From Neomoorella stamsii (lineage in GTDB: Bacteria; Bacillota; DSM-521; Neomoorellales; Neomoorellaceae), in assembly GCF_002995805.1 (NCBI RefSeq), contig NZ_PVXL01000025.1, forward strand, positions 16,155-80,154: a stretch of 64,000 bases of DNA. Reading direction: 5' to 3'. This document shows positions 42,842 to 51,821 of the stretch, piece by piece. The notes beneath the pieces were generated by a model that did no database searches, was not told where the DNA came from, and saw only the letters and a list, made by a program, of their open reading frames with translations. How positions within the stretch are numbered: the stretch's first letter is position 1; each line of letters begins with the position of its first letter. Position numbers and translations under genes: made by a program.

Positions 42842-44680
42842 GTGTTAGGTGGTTATGCTGGTAAGATACTGTGGGTGGATTTAACTACCCGGCAGTGGCG
42901 CACTGAAGATGTTACCGAAGAAATGGCCCGCAAATGGATTGGCGGTAGCGGGTGGGCAGCAGCAATAGTACCTAAGATGGTGCCAGCCAGTGCGGACCCC
43001 TTAGGTCCAGAAAACATTCTTGGGTTTTTTACCGGCCCCCTGACGGGAACGATGGTGCCGTCTTCGGGGCGGCATAGCGTTGCCGGCAAATCGCCCCTTA
43101 CAGGCATCTGGGGTGAAGCCAGTGTAGGTGGCAGTTGGGGTAAAGCCTTAAAACATGCTGGTTATGATGCTCTAATTCTTACAGGACAGGCTACAGAACC
43201 AGTTTACCTCTGGATCAACGAAGAAACAGTGGAAATCCGCCCGGCCGGATCTTTATGGGGCCTGGATACCTATGAAATAGAAGAGGCAGTACGCGAGCAG
43301 ACCCACCCCAAAGCAGAAGTATGTTCAATAGGTCCTGCCGGCGAACGGCTGGCCCGGATCGCCGGTTTATTTACCGACGGCCGGGAAGGCCGGGCTGCAG
43401 CACGTTGTGGCCTGGGTGCAGTAGCCGGTTCTAAGAAAGTAAAAGCCATAGCCGTTTATGGGCAAAAAAATCCGCCTTTAGTTCATAAAGAAGAATTACT
43501 CAAGCGAATTAAAGCGGCTCTGCCTGCCATTAAGGAAAGAACTAAAGGTCTGGCTAATTTTGGGACAGCAGGATTGGTAATTCCCTGTGAACAGCTTGGC
43601 GATTTTCCTGTCAAAAATTGGTCCCTGGGTTCGTGGGAAGAAGGAGCCCAAAAGATAAGCGGTGTCCAGCTGGCTGAAAGGTTTTTAACCGGTCGCTTCC
43701 ATTGTGCCGGTTGTCCGATCGGTTGTGGCCGCCGCATAGCTATTAACCAGGGCCGGTATACCAGTGTTAACGGCGGTGGTCCCGAATACGAAACGCTGGG
43801 CGTATTTGGCGGGTCCTGTTTGATCGATGATCTCGAAGCAATTTGCTATGCCAACGAACTTTGCAATCGATATGGAATAGATACTATTGATGCAGGTAAT
43901 CTGGTTGCCTTTAGTATAGAAGCCTTTGAAAAAGGGATTATTAGCAAACAAGATACTGGTGGACGGGAATTAAAATGGGGTGATCCTGATACTCTAATCG
44001 GCTTAATTAAAGAAATGGGTGAAGGTCAAGGCTTTGGAGCTATTTTGGCCGAAGGGTTCCCTGCTCTTGCCCAACGTTATGGTGATGCTGTCAAGGAAAT
44101 GGGGATTACTGCTAAAGGATTAAGTTTTCCGTCCCATGAGCCGCGGGCATATAACAGTATAGCAGTAGGTTATGCCACGGCCAACAGGGGAGCATGCCAT
44201 CTGGAAGCCTTTAGCCATGCTTTTGAGCGTAATGTTTCTATGCCTGATTTAGGGATAAACCAGCCCCTAGACCGTTTTGCCAGTGAAGGCAAAGGCGTGA
44301 TGGTAGCTCAGGCGCAAAACTTAATGATGGTTTTTGACTCTATAGCAGCATGTAAATTTCTCTTATTTGGTGGAGTTACTCCAACTATTATATCTGAATG
44401 GCTATCACTAGCCACAGGTGTGGAATGGAATAAAGATGATTTATTGAAATGTGGTGAACGCATATTTAACCAGAAGCGCCTCTTTAATATCCATTGTGGT
44501 ATTAGCCGTAAAGATGATACTCTGCCGGAGCGCATCCTCAAACAACCTCGTGGTAGTGGGGGCGCAGCTACAAATCTTCCTCCCTTAGAGACAATGCTGG
44601 ATGAGTATTATTCCTTTAGAGGCTGGGATGCCAATGGTATTCCCACAGAAGCTAAACTGCGGGAACTAGGATTGGTGTAA
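42842..44680 (+). CDS. Aldehyde:ferredoxin oxidoreductase (tungsten enzyme)
   Basis: 612 residues, GTG start. The AOR N-domain opens GGYAGKILWVDLTT and continues with GGSGWAA, TGPLTGTMVPSSGRHS and the pterin-binding AARCGLGAVAGSKKVKAI. Cluster cysteines C288, C291, C295 are in CAGCPIGC. It oxidises an aldehyde to the acid with ferredoxin as acceptor, or reduces acids, using a W-bis-pterin cofactor. Directly follows moaD-like and precedes an iron alcohol dehydrogenase, so aldehyde/alcohol interconversion is coupled here. Confidence 0.9.
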   Translation: MLGGYAGKILWVDLTTRQWRTEDVTEEMARKWIGGSGWAAAIVPKMVPASADPLGPENILGFFTGPLTGTMVPSSGRHSVAGKSPLTGIWGEASVGGSWGKALKHAGYDALILTGQATEPVYLWINEETVEIRPAGSLWGLDTYEIEEAVREQTHPKAEVCSIGPAGERLARIAGLFTDGREGRAAARCGLGAVAGSKKVKAIAVYGQKNPPLVHKEELLKRIKAALPAIKERTKGLANFGTAGLVIPCEQLGDFPVKNWSLGSWEEGAQKISGVQLAERFLTGRFHCAGCPIGCGRRIAINQGRYTSVNGGGPEYETLGVFGGSCLIDDLEAICYANELCNRYGIDTIDAGNLVAFSIEAFEKGIISKQDTGGRELKWGDPDTLIGLIKEMGEGQGFGAILAEGFPALAQRYGDAVKEMGITAKGLSFPSHEPRAYNSIAVGYATANRGACHLEAFSHAFERNVSMPDLGINQPLDRFASEGKGVMVAQAQNLMMVFDSIAACKFLLFGGVTPTIISEWLSLATGVEWNKDDLLKCGERIFNQKRLFNIHCGISRKDDTLPERILKQPRGSGGAATNLPPLETMLDEYYSFRGWDANGIPTEAKLRELGLV

Positions 44681-44711
44681 ATAAAAATTGATTTTTCAAG
44701 AGGTGTTTTTT

Positions 44712-45872
44712 ATGGCAAGCGACAGTTTTCTTTTCCGCATGGACACTCCTGTATTATTCGGTGATGGGGTGACGCAAAAGTTAGCTGAAAAAGTAAAAGA
44801 ATTTAAAGCCAGCAAGGTTTTGATAGTAACCGATAAGGGCGTCAAGCAGGCTGGAATATTAGAAAAGGTAGAGCAACTACTCCGGGATGACGGCCTGGAA
44901 GTTATTGTCTTTGATGAAGTGGAGCCCGATCCCAGCCTGGAGACCATCCATAAAGGGGCTGACTTTTTCAAACAGGTGGGTTGCGACCTGATGGTGGCCC
45001 TTGGTGGAGGAAGCCCCATAGATACAGCAAAGGGAATAAGGGTAATAGTTGATAATGGTGGACATATTCGCGATTATGCTGGCGTGAATAAAGTTCCGCA
45101 AAGAGCTTCTCTCCCTTTAATCACCATCCCTACTACCTCTGGTACTGGTAGCGAAGTGACTATCTTTGCCGTGCTGTCAGATTGGGAATACAACATGAAA
45201 ATCACGATAACCAGTCCCTACCTGGCAGCTGACCTGGCACTGGTAGATCCTTTGTTAACGGTATCGGCGCCACCGCAGATTACTGCCGCCAGCGGTATCG
45301 ATGCCCTGGCCCATGCCATTGAAACGTATGTTTCAAATATTTCCCAGCCACTAGCAGATGCTTTAGCGTTAAAAGCCATTCAAATTATCGGCGCTAATTT
45401 ACGTCCTGCTGTAGCCAATGGTAATAATCTTGCAGCCAGGAACCAGATGGCTCTGGGCAGTCTGATGGCCGGTATGGCTTTTAATAACGCCTTCCTGGGG
45501 ATTACCCATTCTATAGGGGCCGCCTTGAGTGGCCATGTCCATGTCAGTCATGGGATAGCCATCGCCTTACTTTTACCTCATGTAATGGAATACAATGCTA
45601 TGGCCCGGATGGAGAAGTACCGGGATATCGCCTTGGCTTTGGGTGAAAAAGTTGAAAATATTTCCTTGCGTGCAGCTGCGCTAGCTGCGGCTAAGAGTGT
45701 TTATGAACTGGTAGGCGATGTAAATTTACCCCAGCATCTAAGTGAGTTAGGGGTTAAAGAAGAGGATTTACCTGGGATAGCCAAAGATACTCTTGGACAC
45801 GGGATGGTTAAAATGAACCCCCGCAAGCCTACTGAAGCCGATATTTTAGCCATTTTACGTAAAGCCCTTTAA
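44712..45872 (+). CDS. Iron-containing alcohol dehydrogenase
   Basis: 386 residues from ATG 44712, after AAGAGGT; an in-frame TTG at 44688 lacks a ribosome site. NAD-binding GGGSPIDTAKGI and metal ligands in GIDALAHAIE and HVSHGIAIALLLPHVMEYN are typical of group III dehydrogenases. Likely reduces or forms the aldehyde handled by the AOR. Last gene of the island; followed by a terminator. Confidence 0.9.
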   Translation: MASDSFLFRMDTPVLFGDGVTQKLAEKVKEFKASKVLIVTDKGVKQAGILEKVEQLLRDDGLEVIVFDEVEPDPSLETIHKGADFFKQVGCDLMVALGGGSPIDTAKGIRVIVDNGGHIRDYAGVNKVPQRASLPLITIPTTSGTGSEVTIFAVLSDWEYNMKITITSPYLAADLALVDPLLTVSAPPQITAASGIDALAHAIETYVSNISQPLADALALKAIQIIGANLRPAVANGNNLAARNQMALGSLMAGMAFNNAFLGITHSIGAALSGHVHVSHGIAIALLLPHVMEYNAMARMEKYRDIALALGEKVENISLRAAALAAAKSVYELVGDVNLPQHLSELGVKEEDLPGIAKDTLGHGMVKMNPRKPTEADILAILRKAL

Positions 45873-45883
45873 ACAAATATAAA

Positions 45884-45923
45884 ATCCGGTCCAGGCCTGT
45901 TGGGTTACAGGTTTGGACCGGAT
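45884..45923 (+). terminator. Terminator at the end of the AOR/ADH operon
   Basis: A 16-bp stem with G-U pairs: ATCCGGTCC (45884-45892) with GGACCGGAT (45915-45923), inner arm AGGCCTG with CAGGTTT, loop TTGGGTTA. No T-run follows. Confidence 0.65.
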
Positions 45924-46022
45924 CCAAATACATGGTAGTATTTAGAAGAAAAGCGAATAAAATTCGACGATATCGAAAGAACATTTAATAATGCAAGAAG
46001 GAATTATAACCCCAGTGTCGAA

Positions 46023-46048
46023 TATACTTTTATCGGGAACGTTCCCGA
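46023..46048 (+). promoter_or_regulatory. lacI-type operator with overlapping -10 region
   Basis: A perfect 16-bp palindrome TCGGGAACGTTCCCGA (46033-46048) lies just after a TATACT box (46023-46028) and 29 bases before the LacI-family gene. Position and symmetry fit autorepression. Confidence 0.78.
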
Positions 46049-46076
46049 AAAGGAAACTTGATGGGAATGAAAAGCA

Positions 46077-47111
46077 TTGGAGAAGAAAGAAAGGCTAACA
46101 ATTAAACAAATAGCCAGGTTAGCTAACGTTTCAGATTCGACCGTTTCCAGGGTTTTAAACAATCAACCAGATGTGAATGAAAATACCAGACAAAGAATAC
46201 AAGAAATTGTAAAGCGGGTAGGTTACAGACCGGACGCTATTGCAAGAAGTCTTGTTACCGGCCAGTCAAAAACTCTGGCTTTTGTTACAGAAGATATTCG
46301 CAACCCTTTTTTTGCGGAAGTAGCTCGTGGTTTGGAAGATGCAGCTGCCGAATATGGTTACCAAATTATTTATTGCAGTACTGATTCAAATGTTGATAAA
46401 GAAAAGATGTATATAGACATGTTGCTTGCATACAGGGTAGCAGGTATTGTGTTTACATCTTTTAGCGGTAATCAAGCAATCATAAATGAAATTATCAAAT
46501 GTAATATACCTTACGTTTTTGTTAACCGTTATTATAATGAAATCCCCGGGGATTGTGTTCTCATTGATAATTATCGAGGAGGCTATTTAGCGACTCAACA
46601 TTTAATAAAATTAGGGCATAAACGTATAGTTCACCTGGGGGGAGGGAGTGTATCTTTTACCAGACTTGAAAGGAAAAGAGGATATGAACAAGCATTGAAA
46701 GATGCTGGCATAAAATATAACGAAAAGCTGGTTAAAACAATAAAAGGCACATTAAAATATAATACTGGCTATGAAATAACAAAAGAGATTTTAAAAGAAG
46801 AAAAGTTTACGGCAATCTTTGCCCTTAATGATCTAATAGCTCTGGGAGCATGGGCTGCATGCTTGGAAGAAGGGAAAAAAATACCAGAAGATATCGCTAT
46901 TGTTGGTTTCGATAATATTGATTTTACGGCTTTCCCTACGGTTGCGCTGACAACGATTAATCAACCTAGATATGAAATGGGACGCAAGTGTATGGAAATA
47001 TTAAAAGAGCGTATTGAAGGCAGTAGTACTGATAACGCTGAGAAATTTAAAAAGATTATTTTTACCCCCGAGTTAGTAATAAGGAAAAGTTGTGGATTTT
47101 ACAGGAAATAG
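46077..47111 (+). CDS. LacI-family transcriptional repressor
   Basis: 344 residues, TTG start. N-terminal HTH and hinge: TIKQIARLANVSDSTVSRVL, then GYRPDAIARSL. A periplasmic-binding-like core covers 60-335 with AFVTEDIRNPFFAEVARG and AIVGFDNIDFTAFPTVALTT, which binds the inducer sugar or sugar acid. Identical palindromes lie on both sides of the gene, one before it and one before the following operon. AT-richer than neighbours. Confidence 0.92.
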   Translation: MEKKERLTIKQIARLANVSDSTVSRVLNNQPDVNENTRQRIQEIVKRVGYRPDAIARSLVTGQSKTLAFVTEDIRNPFFAEVARGLEDAAAEYGYQIIYCSTDSNVDKEKMYIDMLLAYRVAGIVFTSFSGNQAIINEIIKCNIPYVFVNRYYNEIPGDCVLIDNYRGGYLATQHLIKLGHKRIVHLGGGSVSFTRLERKRGYEQALKDAGIKYNEKLVKTIKGTLKYNTGYEITKEILKEEKFTAIFALNDLIALGAWAACLEEGKKIPEDIAIVGFDNIDFTAFPTVALTTINQPRYEMGRKCMEILKERIEGSSTDNAEKFKKIIFTPELVIRKSCGFYRK

Positions 47112-47120
47112 AATTCTATT

Positions 47121-47136
47121 TCGGGAACGTTCCCGG
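47121..47136 (+). promoter_or_regulatory. Second lacI-type operator upstream of the sugar operon
   Basis: TCGGGAACGTTCCCGG, sharing the 14-bp palindrome core CGGGAACGTTCCCG (47122-47135) with the site at 46033. It lies 29 bases before the dehydrogenase start, so the LacI protein likely represses 47165 onward as well as itself. Confidence 0.8.
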
Positions 47137-47164
47137 TAAATAACTTAGAATGGAGGCTGTATCA

Positions 47165-48193
47165 TTGAAGGCTGTTGTTAAAGAAAAAAGAGGGGTAGGA
47201 AATGTAGTTTACAAGGATGTGAAGGAACCCCAGCCCAAAAGCGGGGAGCTAAAAGTTGAAGTTAAAGCGGCAGGTATATGTGGAACAGACATCCATATCT
47301 ATCATGATCGCTTTCGCTATAATCCTCCAGTAATACTGGGGCATGAATTTAGCGGCGTAGTTGTGGAAGTGGGGGAAGGAGTAAAAGATTTCAAAGTTGG
47401 CGATAGAGTTACGGCTGAAGCCCCGGCGCAAATATGCGGTACTTGTGCATATTGCCGTACAGGAAACTACAACCTCTGTTCAAATAGATTAGGCCTGGGA
47501 TGGGGCGTTGATGGTTGTTTTGCTAAATATTGTATCATTGAAGAAAAAATGGCCCATAAATTACCAGATAATGTAACTTTTAAAGCAGGTGCATTATGCG
47601 AGCCGCTGGCCTGTGTGGTCCACGGCATAGAACTGACGGGAATTACCGCCACCGACCTTGTTGTCGTAGCCGGACCGGGACCTATTGGCCTGCTGACCTT
47701 ACAGGCAGTTAAGGCTGAAGGAGCGCGAGTAGTTGTTACAGGCACTTCTGTAGATAGCGAAAGGTTAAAAATGGCAGAACAGTTGGGGGCTGATTACACG
47801 ATTAACATAGAAAACGAGGACCTGTACAGTGAAATTAAGAGTTTAACAAAAGGTTATGGAGCGGATGTTATCCTGGAATGCTCCGGAAGCCAGGCCTCAG
47901 TAAATACCTGTTTAGAAATAGTTAAGAAAGGGGGCAAATATACTCAGGTAGGGTTGTTTGGCAAACCCATCACTATTGATTTTGAAAAGGTAGCAACAAA
48001 AGAACTCAGGGTTACGGGTGTGCAGAGCCAGAAATGGACGGCATGGGAAAAAGCATTGAAGCTGCTAGAAGCTGGAAAAATCCAGCTCGAACCCCTGGTA
48101 AGCAGTGAATACCCAATGTCTGCCTGGGAAGAGGCTTTTAAAGCCTTTGAAAGCAAGCAAGGGCTAAAAACTGTAATGTATCCTGAAGAATAA
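47165..48193 (+). CDS. Zinc-dependent medium-chain dehydrogenase (sorbitol/threonine dehydrogenase type)
   Basis: 342 residues from TTG 47165, eight bases after GGAGG; ATG 47150 overlaps the ribosome site. Catalytic zinc region CGTDIHIYHDRF...GHEFSG and structural-zinc cysteines CGTCAYCRTGNYNLC are present; the coenzyme motif is GPGPIG. Oxidises a polyol or sugar acid. First gene behind the second LacI operator. Confidence 0.87.
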   Translation: MKAVVKEKRGVGNVVYKDVKEPQPKSGELKVEVKAAGICGTDIHIYHDRFRYNPPVILGHEFSGVVVEVGEGVKDFKVGDRVTAEAPAQICGTCAYCRTGNYNLCSNRLGLGWGVDGCFAKYCIIEEKMAHKLPDNVTFKAGALCEPLACVVHGIELTGITATDLVVVAGPGPIGLLTLQAVKAEGARVVVTGTSVDSERLKMAEQLGADYTINIENEDLYSEIKSLTKGYGADVILECSGSQASVNTCLEIVKKGGKYTQVGLFGKPITIDFEKVATKELRVTGVQSQKWTAWEKALKLLEAGKIQLEPLVSSEYPMSAWEEAFKAFESKQGLKTVMYPEE

Positions 48194-48228
48194 AATCTAA
48201 AATTATGACGGGAGTGGATAGGTAAATC

Positions 48229-49047
48229 ATGGATGAGCTTAGTTACTTGGAAGAAAAATGTAAAACAATTCGCCGCCATATCATCCGCATGATCGGTGAT
48301 GCCGGTGGAGGTCATCCTGGCGGTTCATTGTCAGCAGTGGAAATTGTGACTTCACTGTATTTTAAGGTAATGCGAATTGATCCTCAAAACCCAAACTGGC
48401 CGGAACGCGATCGCTTTATCATGAGTAAAGGCCATGCCAGCGCCCTTTTGTATGCGGCGCTAGCCGAAAGGGGTTTCTTTCCGATTGAAGATTTAGCCAC
48501 CTTCCGCCGTCCCTGGGGAAAACTTGCCGGGCACCCGGATATGCACAAGGTCGCTGGTGTTGAAATGACTACCGGTTCCCTCGGTCAGGGGTTGTCCGTG
48601 GCCAACGGCATGGCCATTGCGGCCAAATATGACGGCCATAATTACCGGATCTACGTTCTGCTGGGGGATGGCGAAATCCAGGAGGGGCAGGTCTGGGAGG
48701 CGGCTATGACTGCTGCTCATTACAAGCTGGACAATATCACGGCTTTTATTGATCGCAATGGGCTGCAGATTGATGGCTCCACGGAAACCGTGATGCGGCT
48801 GGAACCTCTCACTGATAAATGGCGTAGTTTTGGCTGGCACGTAATCGAAATCGACGGCCATAATATCAGTGCTATTTTGAATGCTGTCACTGAAGCGCAG
48901 CAAGTCAAAGGGAAACCGACGGTAATTATTGCCAAAACCATCAAAGGTAAAGGCGTTTCCTTTATGGAAGGCCAGGTCGAATGGCACGGCAAAGCTCCCA
49001 CCGGCGAACTGTATACTAAAGCAAAGATGGAATTGGGGTGTGAATAA
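48229..49047 (+). CDS. Transketolase, N-terminal subunit
   Basis: 272 residues with the thiamine-diphosphate half: GHPGGSLSAVEIVTSLYF, SKGHASALLYAALAERG, and the GDGEIQEGQVWEAAMTAAHYKLDN motif that binds Mg-ThDP. The pyrimidine-binding half is the next gene, 2 bases downstream. Transfers two-carbon ketol units. The split form is common in Clostridia and archaea and is used both for pentose phosphates and for specialised sugar pathways. Confidence 0.92.
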   Translation: MDELSYLEEKCKTIRRHIIRMIGDAGGGHPGGSLSAVEIVTSLYFKVMRIDPQNPNWPERDRFIMSKGHASALLYAALAERGFFPIEDLATFRRPWGKLAGHPDMHKVAGVEMTTGSLGQGLSVANGMAIAAKYDGHNYRIYVLLGDGEIQEGQVWEAAMTAAHYKLDNITAFIDRNGLQIDGSTETVMRLEPLTDKWRSFGWHVIEIDGHNISAILNAVTEAQQVKGKPTVIIAKTIKGKGVSFMEGQVEWHGKAPTGELYTKAKMELGCE

Positions 49048-49049
49048 AG

Positions 49050-49997
49050 GTGCTGCTTGAAACTCAGGATATCATGTGTTCCACCCGGGAAGCCTATGGC
49101 GATACCCTGGTTGAACTTGGCAAAGAAAATGAAAGGATTTTCGTCCTTGACGCCGACCTATCGGAATCGACCAAAACAAATAAATTTGCCGCGGCTTTCC
49201 CGGATCGATTTTTCAATATGGGCGTAGCGGAGCAAGACATGATGGGCACCGCGGCGGGGTTAGCATTGAGTGGCAAGGTACCCATAGTCAGCACCTTTGC
49301 TGTTTTTGCTTCCATGCGCTCCGGGGAACAGGTTAGGACTTCCATAGCTTATCCCAGGCTTAATGTTAAAATTATAGTTACCCATTCCGGTTTGAGTATC
49401 GGTACTGCCGGGGCCACCCATTTCTGCGAGGAAGATTTGGCTATTATGCGTTCCTTACCTAACATGGTCGTTATCGCCCCAGCCGATGCCCTGGAAACAA
49501 ACATGGCCATTAAAGCGGCGGTCAAATATGAGGGGCCGGTATATATCAGGCTGGGCAGGGGTGATGCTCCGGTAATTTACAAGGAGTTGGAATATGAGAT
49601 CGGCAAAGCCATAACCGTGTGCGAGGGCCGGGATGTGACCCTTGTAGCTACTGGTATTATGCTGGGCCGGGCACTGCAGGCAGCCAGAAAGTTGAAGGAA
49701 TTAAATGTAGAGGCCCGGGTAATAGATATGCACACCATCAAGCCGCTGGATAGAGAGGTCTTAATAAAAGCCGCCGTGGAGACCAAAGGTATTATCACAT
49801 TGGAGGACCACAGTATCATTGGCGGCCTGGGAAGCGCAGTAGCCGAGGTCATAGCCGAGGAAAAGGTAAAGGCCCCGTTGAAAAGACTGGGGATACCTGA
49901 TGTCTTTGGCGAAATTGCCAACCCCGACCAGCTCTGGGATAAATACGGCATGACTGTGAGCAATATATGTGACATTGCCATGTCGTTAATAAGTTAG
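49050..49997 (+). CDS. Transketolase, C-terminal subunit
   Basis: 315 residues, GTG start. Pyrimidine-binding domain with FVLDADLSEST, FFNMGVAEQDMMGTAAGLAL and the catalytic Glu in AEQD; THSGLSIGTAGATHFCEEDLAIMR; and a C-terminal transketolase domain with LEDHSIIGGLGSAVAEV. Works with the upstream subunit. About 185 bases without a recognisable gene follow. Confidence 0.92.
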   Translation: MLLETQDIMCSTREAYGDTLVELGKENERIFVLDADLSESTKTNKFAAAFPDRFFNMGVAEQDMMGTAAGLALSGKVPIVSTFAVFASMRSGEQVRTSIAYPRLNVKIIVTHSGLSIGTAGATHFCEEDLAIMRSLPNMVVIAPADALETNMAIKAAVKYEGPVYIRLGRGDAPVIYKELEYEIGKAITVCEGRDVTLVATGIMLGRALQAARKLKELNVEARVIDMHTIKPLDREVLIKAAVETKGIITLEDHSIIGGLGSAVAEVIAEEKVKAPLKRLGIPDVFGEIANPDQLWDKYGMTVSNICDIAMSLIS

Positions 49998-50182
49998 CTT
50001 ATATGAGTGGGTTAACCGGCGGCAAACTGTATTGTTTGCCGGAAATATAACTAGCTGTTTGGTGAGGGGGGATGTGATGATAGGGAAGCATTGAAAGAAA
50101 AGTGGGCAATGAAGTCACAAAGGTGGTAAAAAAGATGAAAAGTAATGTAAGGAAAAAAGAAAACTAAGGAGGCAAATTGATA

Positions 50183-51241
50183 ATGAAGAAAAGAAAAGTG
50201 CTCATTGGAATAGGCCTGGTCCTGGTGCTGGTGCTAGGCCTAATGCTGAGTGGTTGCGGCAGTAAATGGGATACCGGTAATAAAGCCAGCCAACCGCAGG
50301 GTTCAAGTTCTACCAGCGATGGCATCAAAAAGATGCGTTTAGGCTGGGTGGTTGCCAGGCAGGACGACCATCCTTATACTGTAGCGGCGGAAACCTTCGC
50401 TAAAGTAGTTAAGGAAAAGACAAACGGCAAAATCCAGTTCGACCTGTATCCCGGAGGGCAGCTTGGCGGTGACCGGGACATGTTTGAAGCAATCCAGATG
50501 GGGAATCTGGACGCGGGCGTTATCTCTGCCCCGGTAATAGCTGGCTTTACCAAAGTTTTAGTCGGTGCTGACATGCCCTATATTTTCAACAACGACTATG
50601 ACCTCATGTACAAAGCCGAATCAGGACCGGCAGGGCAAAAACTGCTGCAGAGGCTCGAAGAGGAGGCTAGTGTTAAAGCACTGTCGTTTGTCTACCAACC
50701 CTTTAGACACTTCTTTACCAACAAACCCATTAAAGGTCTAGATGATATGAAAGGCCTCAAGTTACGCTGTATGGAAACACCAGTTCATATAGATATCTTT
50801 AAGGCTCTGGGCACCAACCCGACGCCCATGCCCTACAACGATGTATATACTGCTATGCAAACGGGAACAATTGATGGCTTTGAAAGCGACGTTATTGGGG
50901 CCAACGCCAGTAAGTTTTATGAGGTCAGCAAGTATGTAACTATCTCGGGGCATTTCAACAATGCCGTGGTACTGCTTATGAGCCAAAAAGCCTGGGGGCA
51001 GCTGTCGCCTGATGAACAAAAGGCCGTGCAAGAAGCCGCCCAGGAGGCAGCTAAAGCCTCGCTGGACATTTCCAAAAAAGCCAACGAAAAATATATGCAG
51101 GTCATGAAAGACAAAGGGCTTACCATTAATGAAATCGATCTTAAACCTTTTATAGCGGCAACTCAACCGGTCATCGACAAATATGCAGCCCAAATACCGG
51201 AGGTCAAAGAGTTTGTCGCTGCAGTAAAGGCGTTGAAATAG
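50183..51241 (+). CDS. TRAP transporter solute-binding protein (DctP type)
   Basis: 352 residues from ATG 50183 after AAGGAGG (TTG 50177 also in frame). Lipoprotein signal ending LSGC. DctP features GGQLGGDRDMFEAIQMGNLDAGVIS and LKLRCMETPVHIDIFKALGTNPTPMPYNDVYTAMQ. Close in pattern to the protein at 39665, but located in the sugar operon, so it likely binds a sugar acid. Confidence 0.9.
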   Translation: MKKRKVLIGIGLVLVLVLGLMLSGCGSKWDTGNKASQPQGSSSTSDGIKKMRLGWVVARQDDHPYTVAAETFAKVVKEKTNGKIQFDLYPGGQLGGDRDMFEAIQMGNLDAGVISAPVIAGFTKVLVGADMPYIFNNDYDLMYKAESGPAGQKLLQRLEEEASVKALSFVYQPFRHFFTNKPIKGLDDMKGLKLRCMETPVHIDIFKALGTNPTPMPYNDVYTAMQTGTIDGFESDVIGANASKFYEVSKYVTISGHFNNAVVLLMSQKAWGQLSPDEQKAVQEAAQEAAKASLDISKKANEKYMQVMKDKGLTINEIDLKPFIAATQPVIDKYAAQIPEVKEFVAAVKALK

Positions 51242-51261
51242 CTCCCGTTGGGAACATTTTT

Positions 51262-51289
51262 GGAGCGGGATGGCGCCTCATCCCGCTCC
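51262..51289 (+). terminator. Intercistronic hairpin after DctP
   Basis: An 11-bp perfect stem (51262-51272 with 51279-51289), loop GCGCCT. Third case of a hairpin between a TRAP binding protein and its permease. Confidence 0.65.
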
Positions 51290-51320
51290 TGTAGATTAAT
51301 GGGCAGGAGGTTGTTGGCCC

Positions 51321-51821
51321 GTGTCACAGGTGATATCTATCCTGAGGTGGATGGATAATTTATTGGGCCAGATGGCTAAAATTTTAACTGCGGTGACCAT
51401 TTTCATCCAGATGCTGGTTATGTTTGCCGGGGTCTGCTTTCGCTATTTTTTAAAATCCCCTTTGACATGGAGCGATGAATTGTCCTCTTATCTCCTGGTA
51501 CTGGTTACCTTCTTTGGAGCTTACGTGGCCCTGCGAAGCAAGGAACTTGCTAGAATTGAACTTTTTATCAGCATGGTCCCGGCGAAGCTCAGGAAACCAA
51601 TCAGCCTTATAGCCACTATCCTGGTGCTTGTGCTGCTGGCGGCAATCATCTATTATGGCGCTATGCTGGTCATGTCGCCTACCATCCTCAAGCAGAGGAC
51701 ACCGGCGATGCAATTACCCATGGCCTGGTTTTATACCATTATACCGGTGGCTGCGGCGATGATGAGTGTCCACCTGATTGTCGCCATGTATGACACCTTA
51801 TTGGAGGAGAGGAATAGGTGA
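51321..51821 (+). CDS. TRAP transporter small permease (DctQ)
   Basis: 166 residues, GTG start after CAGGAGG. Four membrane helices with KSPLTWSDELSSYLLVLVTFFGAYVALR. The stop overlaps dctM by four bases. Confidence 0.88.
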   Translation: MSQVISILRWMDNLLGQMAKILTAVTIFIQMLVMFAGVCFRYFLKSPLTWSDELSSYLLVLVTFFGAYVALRSKELARIELFISMVPAKLRKPISLIATILVLVLLAAIIYYGAMLVMSPTILKQRTPAMQLPMAWFYTIIPVAAAMMSVHLIVAMYDTLLEERNR

